From the NCBI GenBank assembly GCA_002319795.1, contig DCFU01000046.1:94037-158036 (forward strand): DNA of 64,000 bases, written 5' to 3'. This document shows positions 27,127 to 37,038 of the stretch, in pieces. A model generated the notes under the pieces. It was not told the DNA's origin. It ran no database searches and saw nothing but the letters and a program-made list of their open reading frames with translations. A program made the translations under genes and the position numbers. The number at the start of each line of letters is the position of its first letter. Position 1 is the stretch's first letter. The DNA is from Megamonas sp. UBA1796 (GTDB lineage Bacteria > Bacillota > Negativicutes > Selenomonadales > Selenomonadaceae).

Positions 27127-27792
27127 ATGAAAGGTTCAGAAATTCTCACCTATATTGACCACACCCTGCTGCAGCCAACAGCCAGCTGGGCACAAATACA
27201 AGAGCTTTGTGAACAAGCCATCGTCTACAAGACAGCTTCCGTATGCGTTCCTCCCTGCTATATCAAACGCATTCAGGAAACCTATGGCGAGACCATAAAT
27301 ATCTGCACCGTTATCGGCTTTCCTCTCGGTTATGATACAACAGAGACCAAAGTCGCAGCCGCCAAACAGGCCGTCAAAGACGGCGCTGCTGAAATTGATA
27401 TGGTCATCAATATTTCTGATGTGAAAAACGGCAGCTATGACAAGGTTACCGATGAAATTGTTGCTATGCGGAAAGCGATCGGCAAGAAACTGCTTAAGGT
27501 CATTGTCGAAGCCTGTTACCTGAACGAAGATGAAAAAATCATGCTGTGCCAGGCTGTCACGAACGGCGGCGCTGACTACATCAAGACCTCGACCGGCTTT
27601 GGGACGAGCGGTGCTACGCACAGTGATGTACGCCTTTTTGCCGAGCATATTGGTCCGAAGGTCAAAATAAAGGCCGCAGGGGGCATTCGCAACCTCACGG
27701 ACATCAAGCAATATCTCGCAGAAGGCTGTTCCCGTATCGGCGCGAGCGCGGCGGTGAATCTTCTGAAGGACCGGCTGAGCGACGAAATCTAA
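27127..27792 (+). CDS. deoC: Deoxyribose-phosphate aldolase
   Basis: The 221-residue class I aldolase splits 2-deoxyribose-5-phosphate into acetaldehyde and glyceraldehyde-3-phosphate in nucleoside breakdown. The Schiff-base Lys is 153 in IKTSTGFG, the proton-relay Asp is 91 in EIDMVI and the second Lys is 182 in KIKAAGG. AAGGAGGG lies before the ATG. It appears to be transcribed alone and is followed by a bidirectional terminator. Confidence 0.96.
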   Translation: MKGSEILTYIDHTLLQPTASWAQIQELCEQAIVYKTASVCVPPCYIKRIQETYGETINICTVIGFPLGYDTTETKVAAAKQAVKDGAAEIDMVINISDVKNGSYDKVTDEIVAMRKAIGKKLLKVIVEACYLNEDEKIMLCQAVTNGGADYIKTSTGFGTSGATHSDVRLFAEHIGPKVKIKAAGGIRNLTDIKQYLAEGCSRIGASAAVNLLKDRLSDEI

Positions 27793-27810
27793 TAGCGATG
27801 AATCGACACA

Positions 27811-27842
27811 AAAAAAGAGATGCACCACGCATCTCTTTTTTT
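27811..27842. terminator. Bidirectional terminator between deoC and alr
   Basis: GAGATGC and GCATCTC form a stem with loop ACCAC, flanked by a run of A on the left and of T on the right, so it works for both converging genes. Confidence 0.88.
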
Positions 27843-27861
27843 GTAGATTAATTTTTTGTTT

Positions 27862-28971
27862 TTATCCCTTATATACTCTTGGCACACGCGGCGAAACCAT
27901 ACAGACAATCTCATAGTTAATGGTACCCAGCCAGCCTGCAACCTCATCCGCGGTAAGCGTATCAGAGCCAAAAAGCACAGCCTTATCACCGACTGCGGCC
28001 TCTGGAACCGCTGTAACATCCGCCATACATTGGTCCATGCAGATACGGCCCACAATCGGCACGCGCTTTCCTCTGAGCTCAACGACCGCCTTACCGGCAA
28101 AAAGGCGCGTATAACCATCTGCGTATCCCATAGGAAGTGTCGCTATACGGCTTTCACGCGAGACCGTATAGGTACAACCATAGCTGATCTTTTCACCGGC
28201 ATACATATCCTTGAGATAAACCAGCCTCGCCCAAACTTTCATCGCCGGACGCAGATCGATTACATGCTGCACTTCATCGGACGGCCAGAGTCCATAGAGA
28301 ATCACGCCAGCACGTACCATATCAAAATGTGTTTCCGGCATCTCCAAAATTGCCGCCGAATTGGCAATATGCCGGATAGGAATATGAATCCCACGTGCCT
28401 CCACTTCAGCCAGGGCTTTCCTGAAGCGTTTGAGCTGTTCCTGCGCATAAGTTTTATCCCGGCTGTCCGACAAGGCAAAATGTGAAAATATCCCCTCAAG
28501 CTCAATACCAGGCAGCTCCCGGAGCTGCATTGCAAGCGCCCCGGCTTCTTCCGGACGCACGCCAATACGGCTCATACCCGTATCCACCTTCAAATGCACC
28601 TTGGCCGTTTTCCCCTGACGCACCGCTTCCTCAGACAAAGCTCGTGCTGCTTCCAACGTAAACACCGTCTGCGTAAGTAATTCATCCACCACAACTCCCG
28701 CATCTTCCGGCTGCGTGGCTCCTAAAAGCAGTATTGGCACCGTAAGCCCTGCACGCCGCAGTTCCACAGCTTCAGACACCACCGCCACAGCCAGATAATC
28801 CGCCCCAAGCTTTACAGCGCGCTGGGCTACCGCCACCGCCCCATGGCCATAAGCATCCGCCTTTACCACGGCACAAAACTTCGCATTGCCCTGAATGCGC
28901 TTCTTTATTTCCTTTATATTATGCTCAATCGCTCCCAAATCAATTTCTGCCCAAACTGCACGACCCGGCAT
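27862..28971 (-). CDS. alr: Alanine racemase
   Basis: The 369-residue fold-III PLP enzyme has the PLP Lys37 in VVKADAYGHG, the catalytic Tyr of ISYGCTY near residue 265 and the RICMDQCM segment near 310. It makes D-alanine for the cell wall. Length is normal. It is convergent with deoC and divergent from the NusG-II gene. Confidence 0.95.
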   Translation of the reverse strand: MPGRAVWAEIDLGAIEHNIKEIKKRIQGNAKFCAVVKADAYGHGAVAVAQRAVKLGADYLAVAVVSEAVELRRAGLTVPILLLGATQPEDAGVVVDELLTQTVFTLEAARALSEEAVRQGKTAKVHLKVDTGMSRIGVRPEEAGALAMQLRELPGIELEGIFSHFALSDSRDKTYAQEQLKRFRKALAEVEARGIHIPIRHIANSAAILEMPETHFDMVRAGVILYGLWPSDEVQHVIDLRPAMKVWARLVYLKDMYAGEKISYGCTYTVSRESRIATLPMGYADGYTRLFAGKAVVELRGKRVPIVGRICMDQCMADVTAVPEAAVGDKAVLFGSDTLTADEVAGWLGTINYEIVCMVSPRVPRVYKG

Positions 28972-29120
28972 AGCGCCATCTCCCTACAAAATTTTTACAA
29001 TAGCCTTATTGTACACCCCGCATGCCAAAATGAAAAGATTTTTATCAATCAATCGCAGCAGGCTTTACTATTTTTATGACGAATATAATAAAGAATTATC
29101 TTGTACAAAGGAGATTTTTT

Positions 29121-29504
29121 ATGCCTAATAAATGGGATGCTCTGCTCATCCTTTTTCTGCTTATTCTGTCCTGCATTCCGATTGCCATCTTCGGACAGCC
29201 TGCACAGGCATCCGGCATCTATGCAGAGGTCACCATCGATGGAGAGCTTTACAAAAGAATTCCGCTCACAGCCCATCATGGGCATGATGAAATGGATATC
29301 CATACAAAATATGGCAGCAATACCGTCGTGGTCGAAGACGAAACCATTGCCATCACCGATGCCGATTGCCCCGACCGCATATGCGTATCCATGGGGAAAG
29401 CATCAAAACCAGGCAATATCATTGTGTGCCTGCCGCATAAGCTTGTCATCGAGGTGAAAAGCAGCACCGACGCTCCAGCCTCCGACATCATTCCAGCACA
29501 TTGA
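29121..29504 (+). CDS. NusG domain II-containing membrane-anchored protein
   Basis: The 127-residue protein has one N-terminal membrane segment (about residues 6-25) and a small outward domain with ADCPDRICVSMGKASKPGNIIVCLP, which is the NusG-II pattern with two conserved Cys; the segment is quoted in shorter form as DCPDRICV and NIIVCLP. The start at 29121 follows AAAGGAG. It is paired with the Gx-type membrane protein 12 nt downstream, a common pair in Firmicutes, sometimes near FMN-transferase genes. Function is unproven. Confidence 0.75.
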   Translation: MPNKWDALLILFLLILSCIPIAIFGQPAQASGIYAEVTIDGELYKRIPLTAHHGHDEMDIHTKYGSNTVVVEDETIAITDADCPDRICVSMGKASKPGNIIVCLPHKLVIEVKSSTDAPASDIIPAH

Positions 29505-29516
29505 GGTAATAAACCA

Positions 29517-30047
29517 ATGAATACTATGACAAAACCATTCCGCCTGATTTACCTGAGCCTGCTCATCGCACAATCCCTGGCTCTTTTCATGTTTGAAGGC
29601 CTCATCCCACTCCCCTTTATCGCCCCGGGAGCGAAACTCGGCCTGGCAAATCTCATTACGGTCATCGCACTCTACACTCTGCCGCGCAAGCGCGACGTCC
29701 TTCTGATCCTCGCGGTGCGCGTCATGCTGGCTACCATGTTTGGCGGCGGTCCCACGATTTTCCTCTACAGTATCAGCGGCGCATTGCTGTCCTTCGGCGC
29801 GATGTGCATCTGTAAGGAAGCCCGCTGTTTCAGTCTGCTTGGAGTCAGTGCCGCCGGCGGGTTTTTCCACAACCTCGGCCAGCTCTGCACCGCTACGCTG
29901 GTGCTTCAGACTTCCGCTCTCTGGCTCTACCTGCCAGTACTTGCCGCCGTTGGTATCTTTACCGGCCTGCTCATCGGCCTCGCCGCGCAGCTCACGGTCA
30001 AAAAACTTATCCGCCTGCCCGTATTCCATCATATGCCGCTGTCCTGA
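29517..30047 (+). CDS. Gx transporter / heptaprenyl-diphosphate synthase component I family membrane protein
   Basis: The 176-residue protein has about five or six membrane segments and the family features PGAKLGLANLITV near residue 38, FGGGPTIFLYSISGALLS, and GFFHNLGQL. Despite the older name for prenyl synthase component I, it looks like a small membrane carrier subunit. It forms an operon with the NusG-II gene. Confidence 0.75.
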   Translation: MNTMTKPFRLIYLSLLIAQSLALFMFEGLIPLPFIAPGAKLGLANLITVIALYTLPRKRDVLLILAVRVMLATMFGGGPTIFLYSISGALLSFGAMCICKEARCFSLLGVSAAGGFFHNLGQLCTATLVLQTSALWLYLPVLAAVGIFTGLLIGLAAQLTVKKLIRLPVFHHMPLS

Positions 30048-30081
30048 TCCCACTGCACCTAGAATTTGTCTATGACCATTC

Positions 30082-30720
30082 TCAATGATAGATTTGCGGA
30101 TGAATAACAATTTCCAGCCCGATATTTTCTCCTTTTTGCATGGACTCCTTACTCGTGACAACATATTCCACTTCGCAATATTTCTTTCCCAGCCAATAGG
30201 TCACGACACTATCCTGCACACTCTCACGGCTGCCGGGATTTCCCAGCTTGGCAAGCAGGAAGTCTTCTACATCTTTGATAGTATCGACCGGCCCGGAGAG
30301 TTCTACTCCCAAAGAAGGGCTCTCGTTATCCACGATCCAAAGGAGCTTGCAGCGCACATGGTCGGACAGCTCATATGCCGCAGCATAATAGGATGCATCT
30401 CCGGGCATCGGCGAGATTTTTTGGTCAAAAGTCCCGCGGATATCCGGAGATTTTTCTTCAGCAACATAAAAGGCCCGTTCAACCAGTTCCCTGCTTGTCC
30501 ATGATAATGTATAGGGAGATGCCGCCATATCGCGAGTGAAGTCATTCCGGGAATACACCGTGCCTGAACTGTTATGCTTCTCTTCATAATGCTCATCAGA
30601 TAATATTCCCGGATGATACAAAATAAGAACCATCCCCATGAAAATCAACGTATTCCTTATGTATTTGCGCAAAAAAGCACCTGCCCCTGTTCTAAATTTT
30701 ATTGCGTATTGCAGCTCCAC
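30082..30720 (-). CDS. Hypothetical membrane-anchored protein, 212 aa
   Basis: I do not recognise this protein. A single hydrophobic segment (about residues 23-37) is followed by a soluble region of about 170 residues, probably outside the membrane. The apparent start is GTG at 30720, with a purine-rich GAGAGGGTGG 14-20 nt before it, so the start is uncertain. An inner ATG near residue 28 is an alternative. It converges with the Gx gene with 34 nt between them. Confidence 0.5.
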   Translation of the reverse strand: MELQYAIKFRTGAGAFLRKYIRNTLIFMGMVLILYHPGILSDEHYEEKHNSSGTVYSRNDFTRDMAASPYTLSWTSRELVERAFYVAEEKSPDIRGTFDQKISPMPGDASYYAAAYELSDHVRCKLLWIVDNESPSLGVELSGPVDTIKDVEDFLLAKLGNPGSRESVQDSVVTYWLGKKYCEVEYVVTSKESMQKGENIGLEIVIHPQIYH

Positions 30721-30820
30721 AGTACGATTGCTGCCACCCTCTCACCCACACCCGGCACCCGAAGAACTCCTGCCTCATATCTGCCCTGTAAACGTCTGCA
30801 AGTTTAATTATAACAAAAAA

Positions 30821-30857
30821 ACACGACTATACCATTAAAAATTTGGTGTAATCGTGT
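30821..30857. terminator. Intrinsic terminator downstream of the arabinofuranosidase
   Basis: ACACGACTATACCA (30821-30834) pairs with TGGTGTAATCGTGT (30844-30857) with two mismatches. A-runs lie before and T-runs after, so it can end transcription of the GH127 gene on the minus strand. Confidence 0.75.
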
Positions 30858-30880
30858 TTTTTACTTAAAATTTCAAGGTT

Positions 30881-32848
30881 TTATTTTTTATACATCCAAA
30901 CCGTCATCTCGTTCTCGCCCCGATTTCCCCAACAATAATATGGAATCAGCGTGATCTGCTGTGCTTCATATACAGGCTCCTGCCAGGGAGAATACAGTCC
31001 CTTCGCGGCCGGTGCTTTCCGGCGAAAGGCCGTCCCCTGCAGTATCCCTGTCCCGCCGAACTGGTCCGGGCAGAACCGATAGGTGAGCGGCAGGTTTTCC
31101 GGCACGCGTATAAGCTGTAGGTCTTTGCCATTATCTGCCTGTTCCAGACAATAAACCAGCGGGCCTCTCTGCACAGCCAGACGGTTGATATCGGCACGCA
31201 CCGCAGGGGATGCCTCCCAGCATCGTGCCTGCATCGGCAGCTGAAGTATGACCTCATCTCCGGTTCTCCAGCAACGGCGAATCACCAGGAACCCATCTTT
31301 CAACACACCCTCGCAGGAACGGCCATTCAGAGATACTTCATACTGAGCGGCCCAGCCAGGTATGCGCAGCCCGATACCAAACGTCTGCCCGCCGCCGGCC
31401 TCTACCCTGAGGCAGATTCTCCCTCCCCACGGATAATCTGTTTTTTGGGTAAGCCGGACTTCCTCGCCTGCAATCGTGAATCTGCCCACTGATTCCATAT
31501 AAAGCAGTGTACAGACGGTATCTCCATCCACAATATATGCATAATTATCCAGCGAACTCAGGAGACGAGCCAGATTCGGCGGGCAGCAGGCGCAGCCGAA
31601 CCAAGCCGGACGCGTGAGCTTGATATGGCTCTTGCCAGGATCCTTCCTGCTGTATTCCGGCACAGTTTCCAGCGGATTCACATAGAAAAAATGTTTGCCA
31701 TCAGGCGCCATGCCGCTGAGTACTGTATTATACAACGCTCGTTCCATGACGTCCGCATACTCGGCACACATCTCATTGTCGAGCATGGCGCGCGCAAAGA
31801 AAATAAGCCCGATAGACGCACAGGTCTCACCATATACCGTATCGTTCGGCAAATCATAGTCGGCAGTGAACGCTTCTCCCTGCACCGTTGAACCGATAGC
31901 TCCGGTGATGTACATGCGTCTGTCTACAATATTCTTCCACAGCCGCCGGCAGGCGGCCAGCATGGCTTCATCCCCGGCCAGTGAAGCCAGTCTGGCCATC
32001 CCCGTGCACATATAAGTGACACGTACTGCATGCCCTTCTGCCGTCTCCTGCTCCAGCAATGGCTTGTGCACCTGATAATACTCGGGTTTAAAACCTTCCA
32101 TTCCCTCTATAAGGACGGACTTATCCGGGTCTGCTGCGCGCTGCTGCCAAAAGAATGACGGGTCCTGCCCACGCGCATAGAGGAAGAACCGTCCCAGCGC
32201 TAAATACTTCTCGTCCTTCGTCGTCCCATATAGACGGAACAACGCCAGTTCGATTTCCTCATGCCCGTCATATCCATGGATCTTGCCCTCTTCCGGCCCG
32301 AAATGCCGTGCAATGCAGTCTGCCAGGCGGCAGGCCGTATGCAGAACCTTTTCACTATGCACTGCCTGATAGTAAGCGACGGCCGCTTCAATGAAATGCC
32401 CGGCACAGTACAGCTCATGGCTTTGGTAAAGACGCTTGAATTTCCGCTGTGGCGCTTCGATTGTGAAGTACGTACCCAGATAACCGTCGTCTTCCTGCGC
32501 CGCCGCGATGAGGTCCACCACGCCGTCCGCAATCTCCTGCAAAGCGGGGTCCGGTACACGCCGCAGCGAATAAGCAGCGGCCTCGAGCCATTTATAAACA
32601 TCGCTGTCCTGGAAAACCATCCCGTAATGATGCCCGCTGGCAAGGCCCGCGGCAATACGAAAATTCTCTATGGCATGGCTTTTTTCGGAAGGAATATACG
32701 CTGCGTCCCGCTCCTTCTCGATGACAATATCTTCCTTATCATTCAGCACCTTCCACTGATACGGCAGCATCTCCCTGCGGATAAGCTCCATGTAGCGCAG
32801 CCAAAAGGCATCAGTGATTTCTATTTTATCGATTTTGCTTTCCTGCAT
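30881..32848 (-). CDS. GH127 beta-L-arabinofuranosidase-type glycoside hydrolase
   Basis: The 655-residue protein has the GH127 (alpha/alpha)6 barrel. The zinc/catalytic cluster of the family (Glu and Cys in YGETCASIG: Glu341, Cys343; then the CC pair in ACCPPN: Cys421, Cys422) is intact, with one Cys acting as nucleophile in known members. There is no signal peptide, so it works on sugars after uptake. It lies 24 nt after the GPH symporter gene, which suggests import of beta-arabinofuranosyl disaccharides or glycosides. Confidence 0.88.
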   Translation of the reverse strand: MQESKIDKIEITDAFWLRYMELIRREMLPYQWKVLNDKEDIVIEKERDAAYIPSEKSHAIENFRIAAGLASGHHYGMVFQDSDVYKWLEAAAYSLRRVPDPALQEIADGVVDLIAAAQEDDGYLGTYFTIEAPQRKFKRLYQSHELYCAGHFIEAAVAYYQAVHSEKVLHTACRLADCIARHFGPEEGKIHGYDGHEEIELALFRLYGTTKDEKYLALGRFFLYARGQDPSFFWQQRAADPDKSVLIEGMEGFKPEYYQVHKPLLEQETAEGHAVRVTYMCTGMARLASLAGDEAMLAACRRLWKNIVDRRMYITGAIGSTVQGEAFTADYDLPNDTVYGETCASIGLIFFARAMLDNEMCAEYADVMERALYNTVLSGMAPDGKHFFYVNPLETVPEYSRKDPGKSHIKLTRPAWFGCACCPPNLARLLSSLDNYAYIVDGDTVCTLLYMESVGRFTIAGEEVRLTQKTDYPWGGRICLRVEAGGGQTFGIGLRIPGWAAQYEVSLNGRSCEGVLKDGFLVIRRCWRTGDEVILQLPMQARCWEASPAVRADINRLAVQRGPLVYCLEQADNGKDLQLIRVPENLPLTYRFCPDQFGGTGILQGTAFRRKAPAAKGLYSPWQEPVYEAQQITLIPYYCWGNRGENEMTVWMYKK

Positions 32849-32872
32849 ATACTCCCACTCCCTATTCCAGCT

Positions 32873-34243
32873 TCAACGTTTTTCCAATGCAGCCAATATG
32901 TTGTTCTCCTGCGCCTCATAACGGCGGTAGAAAAGCATCGGCACGATTCCCAGCGCGAATATGACGGCTGGCAGCCAGATGAATACCAGCTGTATCCCGA
33001 CAAGCGCCTGCGCGGACTGCACCGCATTCGGCACATAACCGAAAAAGTTCATGACCATCGCTGGCAGGAAACCACCGATGCCAGAGCCTGCTTTGATGCA
33101 GAAAGCACTGCCGATTGCTGTAAGAAAACCGCTCGCCCGGATGCCTGTCTTCCACTCGCCATAGTCTACCGTATCCGAAAGCATCGCAAACGGCATAGAG
33201 CAGGCAATCCCCTGACCAATAGAGCTCAAGCACCAAAAGGTTATGAGCATAGTCATATAAGTCCCTGCGAAATACATGCCGATATGTCCGGCAACCGCGA
33301 GGACGAGCCCGAAGATCATCGTCATATATTTACTGCTATGGCGCACCAAAAACGGAATTGAGAGCATCCCCAGCACCTGGATCACCATGAAGCCGTTGAC
33401 AACAGCCGCGATGCTCTTGTCCCCCAGATAATATTGACAATAATACACCACCGTGGACTGGCGCACCGTAAGCGCTATCCAAAAAATAAGGTTCGCTGTG
33501 ACAAGTATCATCCACGGCCAATTCCCTTTAATCGCCTTCAGGCTCGCTTTGACCGGAATCTGTTTGATTTTTTCGACATTCGTCTCCCGGAGATTCTTGA
33601 AAGCCACGAAAAAGAGCACGACGGCCGCTGCCCCGAAAACCGCCAAAGTGATTGAGAACCCTCGCTGGTCGTTCCCACCGCCAAAGAAAGCCACCAGCGG
33701 CAGCGTGAACGTCATGCAGGTAAATGCTCCCACATTCCCCCCGACCATACGGAAGGTATTGAGTACGACGCGTTCCTTCGGATCGTGCGTGAGGTTCGGC
33801 AAAATCGAAGTAATCGCCGTCTGTATGCCTGTATAGACGATTCCCGCGATGATATAGGTAGTCGCCGCATAAACAATCTTTGCCGTCCCATCGAGGGCCG
33901 GGGTCGTGAACGTCAGCCACATGAATACCGCGAACGGTACACTGAGCCAAAGAAAATATGGCCGGCTCTGCCCATATTTTGTTTTTGTATGATCCACGAT
34001 GACACCCCAGATTGGCGCATCCACCGCATCCAACAACCGTGTCGCCAACAACAGTGTGCCTGTGACGGCCACCGATAGGCCAAATACATCCGTATAAAAA
34101 TACAACAAAAATGAACCTATAATGCAATACAGCAGATTGCCACACCCATCGGTGAGAGAATAGCTCAACCTGCTTCCCAACGAACTCGTCATCTTCACCG
34201 GCTTCTCTTCCTTCATCGCCGTACAATTGTCTGCTATGCCCAT
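32873..34243 (-). CDS. GPH-family sugar:cation symporter
   Basis: The 456-residue protein has twelve membrane segments and the GPH features SLTDGCGNLLY near the N-terminus, the cytoplasmic RLLDAVDAPIWG...DHTKTKYGQSRPYFLW loop (quoted in parts), and the late DTVDYGEWKTG. It probably imports an arabinose-containing oligosaccharide with Na+ or H+. The ATG at 34243 was chosen because AGGAGGT lies seven bases before; the longer frame has no such site. Operon with the GH127 gene, regulator AraC divergent. Confidence 0.87.
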   Translation of the reverse strand: MGIADNCTAMKEEKPVKMTSSLGSRLSYSLTDGCGNLLYCIIGSFLLYFYTDVFGLSVAVTGTLLLATRLLDAVDAPIWGVIVDHTKTKYGQSRPYFLWLSVPFAVFMWLTFTTPALDGTAKIVYAATTYIIAGIVYTGIQTAITSILPNLTHDPKERVVLNTFRMVGGNVGAFTCMTFTLPLVAFFGGGNDQRGFSITLAVFGAAAVVLFFVAFKNLRETNVEKIKQIPVKASLKAIKGNWPWMILVTANLIFWIALTVRQSTVVYYCQYYLGDKSIAAVVNGFMVIQVLGMLSIPFLVRHSSKYMTMIFGLVLAVAGHIGMYFAGTYMTMLITFWCLSSIGQGIACSMPFAMLSDTVDYGEWKTGIRASGFLTAIGSAFCIKAGSGIGGFLPAMVMNFFGYVPNAVQSAQALVGIQLVFIWLPAVIFALGIVPMLFYRRYEAQENNILAALEKR

Positions 34244-34405
34244 TCCTATACCTCCTAATACAACAAGAGCGAAATATTTCACGAAATAAAAATGTTCCGT
34301 CAATTATCTGTTTCTTCTGGCTGCGCATCCAAGAATCTGTCTAATATTATATCGCAGGAACCCGACTGGAAACAGAAATAAAGTTTACCTTTTATATAAC
34401 ATAAC

Positions 34406-34437
34406 AAACCTTATTTTTATAATAAAATAAACCTAAT
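34406..34437. promoter_or_regulatory. Candidate AraC-type direct repeat
   Basis: AAACCTTAT (34406-34414) and AAACCTAAT (34429-34437) are direct repeats 23 bases apart in the divergent region between the symporter and the AraC gene. Spacing of about two helix turns suits an AraC dimer. Weak evidence. Confidence 0.3.
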
Positions 34438-34537
34438 AAATAGAATTTGTGCTAAAATTAAAGGAAAGAACACTAAAAAACATAGAAAATACATGGATAC
34501 TCTATATAACAAAATGAATATAAGGATGTGAGTCTGA

Positions 34538-35425
34538 ATGTATATCATATTTGACTGTCCACCCTTGCCGCACCTCATCGTCGGGGGCATTTCCAACTTT
34601 CGTATTGGAGACACCCATCTGCGCCGTATCCTGCAGCACACCTTCGACCTCATCTATGTGGTTCAGGGCGAGCTTTGCATGGAAGAAAACAAGCAGCAGT
34701 TCTGTGTACGCGCAGGGGATTTCCTCATTTTGCCGCCGCATCGCCTGCATCGTGGTACAAAATGCTGCCAAAAGGAAACTGTCTTCCATTGGCTTCATTT
34801 TTATACGACTGGTGGGTTCAGCCTGGGTGACCGCCCCATCACCGACTCAAACCTCATCCAGAAAAGCTCGGAGCAGTTCGAGAAAAAGCCCTTTCATATC
34901 TGCCTGCCGCAGTATGGTACAATCCAGCCAGAATCGCAGCGGCAGATGCAGGAAGCCATGGGATACATCACGCAGGTACGCATCAACAAAAAACAGAACA
35001 GCAAACATTTTTACGGTTCCGCCACGCCGCAGATCAAGCAGCAGCAGCTTTTCTTCACGATATTGACCTTCCTCTGCGACTCCATCACGCCAGCCTCTCC
35101 CAAAGATACCGCGGCAGACATTCTGGAATACCTGGAAGAACATTCCGCCGAAGCCATTCATCTAAAGGAGTTGTCCCAGCGTTTTTCCTTTCATCCAGCC
35201 TATATCATACGCCTCATGAAACACAGATACCAACAGACGCCCGTCCAAATCCTGCTGCATATCCGCCTGGAAAAAGCCTCCCTGCTCCTGCTCACTACCA
35301 ACGATACCATCCAAAAGATCGCCCTGGCCTCCGGCTTCAACGACAACGCCTACTTCACCAAGATATTCAAACGAGCCTTCCATATGACGCCCAACGCATA
35401 TCGGCAAAAACAAAAAGCTCCCTGA
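34538..35425 (+). CDS. AraC-family transcriptional regulator
   Basis: The 295-residue protein has an N-terminal cupin sensor (about 20-120, with GDFLILPPHRLHRG) and a C-terminal double helix-turn-helix (about 190-290, with KELSQRFSFHPAYIIRL and IALASGFNDNAYFTKIFKR). It is divergent from the symporter/GH127 operon and probably activates it when the sugar is present. Its end includes a weak hairpin (GCTCC/GGAGC, 35417-35434). Confidence 0.9.
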   Translation: MYIIFDCPPLPHLIVGGISNFRIGDTHLRRILQHTFDLIYVVQGELCMEENKQQFCVRAGDFLILPPHRLHRGTKCCQKETVFHWLHFYTTGGFSLGDRPITDSNLIQKSSEQFEKKPFHICLPQYGTIQPESQRQMQEAMGYITQVRINKKQNSKHFYGSATPQIKQQQLFFTILTFLCDSITPASPKDTAADILEYLEEHSAEAIHLKELSQRFSFHPAYIIRLMKHRYQQTPVQILLHIRLEKASLLLLTTNDTIQKIALASGFNDNAYFTKIFKRAFHMTPNAYRQKQKAP

Positions 35426-35578
35426 TTTTTCAAGGAGCATCTTGTGACCATTATACGAGTGACGGACATATCCGAAAAATGAACGTCCGGAAAGCAACGC
35501 AGCGTGGCTGTTTTATTTCACCCCGGCAGCAGTTGATGACTGGATTTATATACCAAAGTAAGTGACAAGGCAAATAAT

Positions 35579-36979
35579 TCAGCGGCTGCGCACCGGGTTT
35601 TGATCTGACTGCAAAAGACTGTGGCGGTAACTGTAACTGAAATAGATTACACAACCAATGATTTCCCAGCAAATGAAGCGAAAATGGGTTATGTCAGAAA
35701 GGCTGTACATGAGATAACCACAAGAGAAAATTCCCAGCGGACCTATAAAAGCCAGCCAAGGACAACGGAACTTTCTTGGAAGGTCAGGCTGCGTGTGACG
35801 TAATACCATTACACCTATGAGAGTGACAAAGAACACGGCCAGGGTTCCAGTATTGGCAAGCTCAACAATGTAAGAAAGCGGCACAAATCCGGAAATCAGA
35901 GCCACGCATAGAGAACCTAGCACGGTGACGCGATGCGGCGTATGGTAACGGGTGTGAATTTTGCAGATAGATGCAGGAAAAAGCCCATCGCGTGACATCG
36001 CAAAAAACACTCTGGATTGACCGTAGAGATAGACCAGCAATACTGTAGTGATACCAGCCAGTGCGCCGACAGCTACAATGGCAGAGCCAGTGTTGTAGCC
36101 GATGAAGCGCAGTCCATAAGCTACAGGCTCGGCGTTGTCCAGCAGATTATAGGGAACAATTCCAGTCAATAGAGCCGCTATGAGAATGTAGAGAATCGTA
36201 CATATAGACAACGAGGCGATTATGCCAATCGGCAGATCGTGTATCGGATTTTTACATTCTTCAGCAGAAGTTGCGATTGCATCAAAGCCCATGAAGGCAA
36301 AAAACACAATGGCAGCGCCACTGATAATTCCGGCATTGCCAAACGGTGAAAACGGCTGCCAGTTTTCAATATTCACATTAGGAGCAGCCAGGACAATGAA
36401 AATGCCCACCGTAATCAGCTTGATGAAAACCAAAATAAAATTTAAACGGACGCTTTCTTTTGTTCCTCGTACGAGTAAAACAGCCAGCAAGAACACAATG
36501 CCTATTGCCGGAAGATTGATAAAGCCTCCTTCCGTAGGGGTTGCTGTCAAAAAAAGAGGAAGCTCAAGACCGCCAGCTTTGAAAAGTCCGGTAATGTATC
36601 CGGACCATCCCACAGCTACAGCACTGGCAGTTACAGTATAGGCGAGAATCAGATTCCATCCCGTGAAAAAACCGATGAATTCGCCCATAGAGGAATAGGC
36701 ATAAGCATAAGCACTTCCTGAAGCAGGAAGCAAAGAGGCGAATTCAGCGTAGGCCAGACCAACAAAGGAACAAATCAAACCGGAAATGATAAAGGAGATG
36801 GTTATGGCTGGCCCGGCATATCTTGCCGCGGCAATCCCTGTCAAAACAAAAATTCCTGTACCGAGGATGCCTCCAATACCGAGGAAAACTAAATCTATGG
36901 CATTTAAATTTTTTGTCATTCCAGAACTGGTAGTAGAGCTACAGATTTGTTCAATATTTTTGGTGCGAAACAGGTCCAT
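35579..36979 (-). CDS. APC-superfamily amino acid permease
   Basis: The 466-residue protein has about twelve membrane segments and the APC start IGGILGTGIFVLTG, the AEFASLLPASGSAYAYAY loop and FFAFMGFDAIATSAEE. It is of the cationic/general amino acid type; alanine uptake is suggested by the gene upstream (alanine dehydrogenase). The ATG at 36979 was chosen because AAAGGAGCG precedes it. A terminator hairpin lies between it and ald, so expression may depend on read-through. Confidence 0.86.
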   Translation of the reverse strand: MDLFRTKNIEQICSSTTSSGMTKNLNAIDLVFLGIGGILGTGIFVLTGIAAARYAGPAITISFIISGLICSFVGLAYAEFASLLPASGSAYAYAYSSMGEFIGFFTGWNLILAYTVTASAVAVGWSGYITGLFKAGGLELPLFLTATPTEGGFINLPAIGIVFLLAVLLVRGTKESVRLNFILVFIKLITVGIFIVLAAPNVNIENWQPFSPFGNAGIISGAAIVFFAFMGFDAIATSAEECKNPIHDLPIGIIASLSICTILYILIAALLTGIVPYNLLDNAEPVAYGLRFIGYNTGSAIVAVGALAGITTVLLVYLYGQSRVFFAMSRDGLFPASICKIHTRYHTPHRVTVLGSLCVALISGFVPLSYIVELANTGTLAVFFVTLIGVMVLRHTQPDLPRKFRCPWLAFIGPLGIFSCGYLMYSLSDITHFRFICWEIIGCVIYFSYSYRHSLLQSDQNPVRSR

Positions 36980-37004
36980 CGGAGAATCGCTCCTTTCAAA
37001 AAAA

Positions 37005-37020
37005 GGGGGCGTTGGCCCCC
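37005..37020 (-). terminator. Hairpin terminator between ald and the permease
   Basis: GGGGGC and GCCCCC form a 6-bp G-C stem with A-T pairs extending it, and seven T follow on the minus strand. The permease start is only about 25 bases after the T-run, so this looks like a partial terminator inside a transcription unit. Confidence 0.75.
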
Positions 37021-37038
37021 TTTTCACTTGCTTTACTC